Source of the DNA: Verrucomicrobiota bacterium
GTDB lineage: Bacteria; Verrucomicrobiota; Verrucomicrobiia; Chthoniobacterales; Terrimicrobiaceae
DNA: 64,000 nt
Reading direction: 5' to 3'
Assembly (NCBI GenBank): GCA_026398275.1
Contig: JAPLTF010000067.1
Location: 1 to 64,000, forward strand
Each line of letters starts with the position of its first letter. The stretch's first letter is position 1. The notes beneath the pieces are model-generated. The model did no database searches. It was not told the origin of the DNA and saw only the letters and a list, made by a program, of their open reading frames with translations. A program made the translations under genes and the position numbers. This document shows positions 61,988-64,000 of this stretch, piece by piece.

Positions 61988-63048
61988 TTGAGCACGTAGA
62001 AAATTCCGGCGAACACCGCATCAACCAGCACGATCAGGAAGATCCCGCTCACGACAGCCCGCGTTGTCGATTCCCCGACTGCAGTGGCTCCGTTCCCGGT
62101 CTGGAGCCCGCGCAGGCAGCCGACCCCGGCCACAAGGATGCCGAACACAAACGACTTGATCATGCCGGTCATCACGTCGCTCACCCCGACCGCGCTGACG
62201 AGCTGGATCCAGAGCGCGGCAAACGGAAACCCCTGCGCCATCATCACCAGAAAGCCGCCGGCCACCCCGAGCACGCTCGCATAGATCGTCAAAACCGGCG
62301 TGACAATGAACCCGGCCAGCACCCGGGGCACGACAAGAAACCGCATCGGATCGAGCCCCATCGTCTCCAGCGCGCTGATCTCCTCGTTGACGGTCATCGT
62401 CCCGATCTCGGCGGCAAACGCCGATCCCGAGCGCCCTGCCAGCACCACGGCGGTCATGATCGGCCCCATCTCGCGCAGCAGCGCGAGCGCGACGAGGTTC
62501 ACCACAAAAATATCAACCCCGAACTGCTTGAGCGGCACCGCCGCCTGGAAGGCCATGATCATCCCGGTCAGAAACGAGACCATGCCCGCGACCACCAGCG
62601 CATCCACCCCGGCCTTCTGGGCAATCACCCACATGTCCCCCCACCTCACCAACCGCGGCCTCGCCAAGCAGAGCAGGGCCGTGGCCGTGAATTCCCCGAT
62701 AAACGAAATCTGCTCCCGGATGTCCTTCAGGAGGCCCCAGGACATGCGCCCGATCTGCCCGAACAGCGATTGGTCCCGCTCGGGCGCATCCCCCGGCTCC
62801 GCAGGCATATCATCGAACGGCTTGAGCAGCGCCGCAATCTCAGGCCGCAGGCCCGTGATCTCCGCGCCCCTCTGGCGGCTCAGCGACCACAGAAATGCCA
62901 GGCCGGCCCCATCCGCGACCCTCAGCTTCGACGCGTCCACCCGGCAGCTCTTCGAGACCTGCCCAAGGAGTTTCCAGGATAGCGACACCTCCGTCGCATC
63001 CAGCCGCTCACCCAGAATCAGGCTCTGGCTCTTCGGGTCAAAATTCAT
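61981..63048 (-). CDS. mlaE: MlaE lipid permease with fused N-terminal STAS-like (MlaB) domain
   Basis: A 355-aa protein. Residues about 1-85 form a STAS-like domain (SKLRVADGAGLAFLWSLSRQ is the phosphate/ligand-loop region), and from about 95 the MlaE permease begins with five TM helices (LVVAGMVSFLTGMIMAFQAA, FVVNLVALALLREMGPIMTA, GRSGSAFAAEIGTMTVNEEI). In E. coli the STAS protein MlaB is separate; here it is fused. The periplasmic shuttle MlaC and outer-membrane MlaA are not in the window. First gene of the operon. Confidence 0.92.
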   Translation of the reverse strand: MNFDPKSQSLILGERLDATEVSLSWKLLGQVSKSCRVDASKLRVADGAGLAFLWSLSRQRGAEITGLRPEIAALLKPFDDMPAEPGDAPERDQSLFGQIGRMSWGLLKDIREQISFIGEFTATALLCLARPRLVRWGDMWVIAQKAGVDALVVAGMVSFLTGMIMAFQAAVPLKQFGVDIFVVNLVALALLREMGPIMTAVVLAGRSGSAFAAEIGTMTVNEEISALETMGLDPMRFLVVPRVLAGFIVTPVLTIYASVLGVAGGFLVMMAQGFPFAALWIQLVSAVGVSDVMTGMIKSFVFGILVAGVGCLRGLQTGNGATAVGESTTRAVVSGIFLIVLVDAVFAGIFYVLKW

Positions 63049-63136
63049 GCGCCAATGTCACCACGGAATTGATAGCGGCCCAACCATCCCCCAGCAAATC
63101 CCAATTCACCGGAGAGCGGCAGCCAGGACTTCAGAT

Positions 63137-63174
63137 TTACAACACTTTGACGCGGCCGCATCAAGATGTTGTAA
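63137..63174. promoter_or_regulatory. 38-bp palindrome with overlapping divergent promoter-like elements
   Basis: An imperfect inverted repeat with outer arms TTACAACA/TGTTGTAA and centre GCGGCCGC; 16 of 19 arm positions pair. On the plus strand it carries TTGACG (63147-63152), 17 bases, TGTAAT (63170-63175), facing the CDF gene; on the minus strand TTGATG, 17 bases, TGTAAA, facing mlaE. It is the only clear regulatory structure in the 205-bp gap and probably an operator for a dimeric regulator, though a chance hairpin is possible. Confidence 0.6.
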
Positions 63175-63253
63175 TCGAGGCGAGTCGTTCATCGTCCATT
63201 TTCAGCGGGGAATCCATTCGACTCCTGGCTTTGATTCCGCCAGTTTGAAGCCC

Positions 63254-64000
63254 ATGTCCCGCCCATCGCTTACCCGTTTCGCCTGGATGTCCATCGCGGC
63301 CGCTCTCGTCACGATCCTGCTCAAAACCTGGGCGTGGTATGTCACGGGATCGGTTGGGCTGCTCTCGGACGCGCTGGAATCGATCGTGAACCTGATCGGG
63401 GGCATCATGGCGCTGGCCATGCTCACCATTGCGCAGCGGCCGGCGGATGAGGACCACGCCTTCGGCCACGGGAAGGCGGAGTATTTTTCCAGCGGGGTCG
63501 AGGGGTCGCTGATCCTTGTGGCGGCCGCCAGCATCGGCTTTGCCTCGTTTGAAAGGCTCATGAACCCCCAACCGCTGGAGCAGCCCGGCCTCGGCCTGGC
63601 GGTGGCGCTTGTCGCCTCGGTGGTGAACCTCGTCGTCGCCCTCGTCTTGCGGCGGGTCGGGCGCGAACGGCGTTCCATCACGCTCGAGGCCAACGCCCAA
63701 CACCTCCTCACCGATGTCTGGACCTCTGTTGGCGTGCTGGTCGGCGTCGGTCTCGTCGTCCTCACCGGCTGGAACCGCCTCGATCCGATTGTCGGCCTTC
63801 TCGTCGCCGCGAACATCGTCTGGACCGGCGCAGGCATCGTGCGCCGATCCATTGCAGGGCTTATGGACACCGCCCTTCCCGCATCGGACCTCGTTGAGGT
63901 GAAGAAGGTTCTCGAAGGATACCGCACCAACAAAGTCGAGTTCCATGCGCTGTGGACCCGCCAGTCGGGCTCGCGGAAGTTCATTTCTTTTCATGTCTTG
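63254..64000 (+). CDS. Cation diffusion facilitator family transporter (cut by window edge)
   Basis: The first 249 residues of a CDF metal exporter; the gene runs past the window end. Six TM helices with the metal-site motifs SVGLLSDALESIVNLIGGIM (Asp pair with DxxxE-like DALES instead of HxxxD) and ANAQHLLTDVWTSVGVLVG (HxxxD) are seen, plus DEDHAFGHGKAEYFSSGVEG, the conserved loop. The Asp-rich first site resembles the FieF/Fe-Zn subgroup rather than CzcD, so the two CDF genes in the window are probably different in metal. No stop is visible. The palindromic promoter lies 80 bp upstream. Confidence 0.88.
   Translation, partial: MSRPSLTRFAWMSIAAALVTILLKTWAWYVTGSVGLLSDALESIVNLIGGIMALAMLTIAQRPADEDHAFGHGKAEYFSSGVEGSLILVAAASIGFASFERLMNPQPLEQPGLGLAVALVASVVNLVVALVLRRVGRERRSITLEANAQHLLTDVWTSVGVLVGVGLVVLTGWNRLDPIVGLLVAANIVWTGAGIVRRSIAGLMDTALPASDLVEVKKVLEGYRTNKVEFHALWTRQSGSRKFISFHVL

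Overview
The window is a GC-rich (roughly 60-65% by eye) piece of a Gram-negative chromosome. The protein families point to the phylum Verrucomicrobiota, possibly a Chthoniobacterales-type lineage. This rests on recognition of families, not on a search: a PEP-CTERM protein, a CheB-CheR-PAS hybrid, an acyltransferase-heptosyltransferase fusion, a remnant of a four-helix-bundle 'suffix' protein, and several small conserved hypotheticals of this group. LPS genes (LpxL/WaaF fusion, LptF/G), an Mla lipid transporter, an RND pump and lipoproteins show an outer membrane. I see no rRNA, tRNA, CRISPR array, intact insertion sequence or prophage.

Layout. 1-3.4 kb: a sensor kinase (cut by the window edge) translationally coupled to a CheB-CheR-PAS protein whose 5' end holds a 7-copy octanucleotide repeat. 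3.8-6.4 kb: a sulfur operon, cysE - cysteine desulfurase - SprT-like protein, with overlapping stops and starts. 6.5-10.1 kb: a 10-copy 14-bp tandem array, a coiled-coil membrane protein, a double-CDGSH protein and oligoendopeptidase F. 10.1-11.06 kb: a graveyard of defence/toxin-antitoxin fragments (frameshifted hsdM piece, truncated ImmA/IrrE peptidase, antitoxin-like and unknown fragments). 11.1-16.7 kb: PEP-CTERM protein, RND pump and adaptor with a promoter/operator-like region, VF530 protein, 5'-truncated ParE-like toxin. 16.7-23.6 kb: TPR protein plus a thioester alpha-2-macroglobulin. 23.6-28.8 kb: MFS transporter, a nucleotidyltransferase with a 57-aa partner, transketolase, MoxR ATPase.

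28.9-37.7 kb: a two-lobed retropepsin-like lipoprotein, the LpxL-WaaF fusion, an LptF/G permease, a dihydrouridine synthase, RsmH, a MazG-like hydrolase, a CDF metal exporter and an RRM protein that share a bidirectional terminator. 37.9-43.4 kb: GlcD-like oxidase with a HAD phosphatase, then accB-accC and a double-ABM membrane protein. 43.5-55.6 kb: DEDDy exonuclease, ABCG-like transporter, CBM9-like protein, DUF2339 protein, CtpA-TsaD-thioredoxin cluster, a four-helix-bundle suffix remnant, HAD phosphatase and DUF1015. 55.6-60.2 kb: a complete livFGMHK cluster. 60.3-63.05 kb: mlaD-mlaF-mlaE with a STAS-like domain fused to MlaE. 63.25 kb to the end: a second CDF transporter, separated from mlaE by a 38-bp palindrome that carries overlapping divergent promoter-like elements.

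Most of the window is ordinary chromosomal content. The signals most worth following are (i) the octanucleotide repeat (with an A10 tract) that should switch the CheB-CheR protein on and off, (ii) the divergent palindromic promoter at 63.14 kb, (iii) the nucleotidyltransferase/57-aa pair, (iv) the two-lobed retropepsin lipoprotein, (v) the LpxL-WaaF fusion, and (vi) the repeat elements placed at gene ends. I did not find one unmistakable new multi-gene system.
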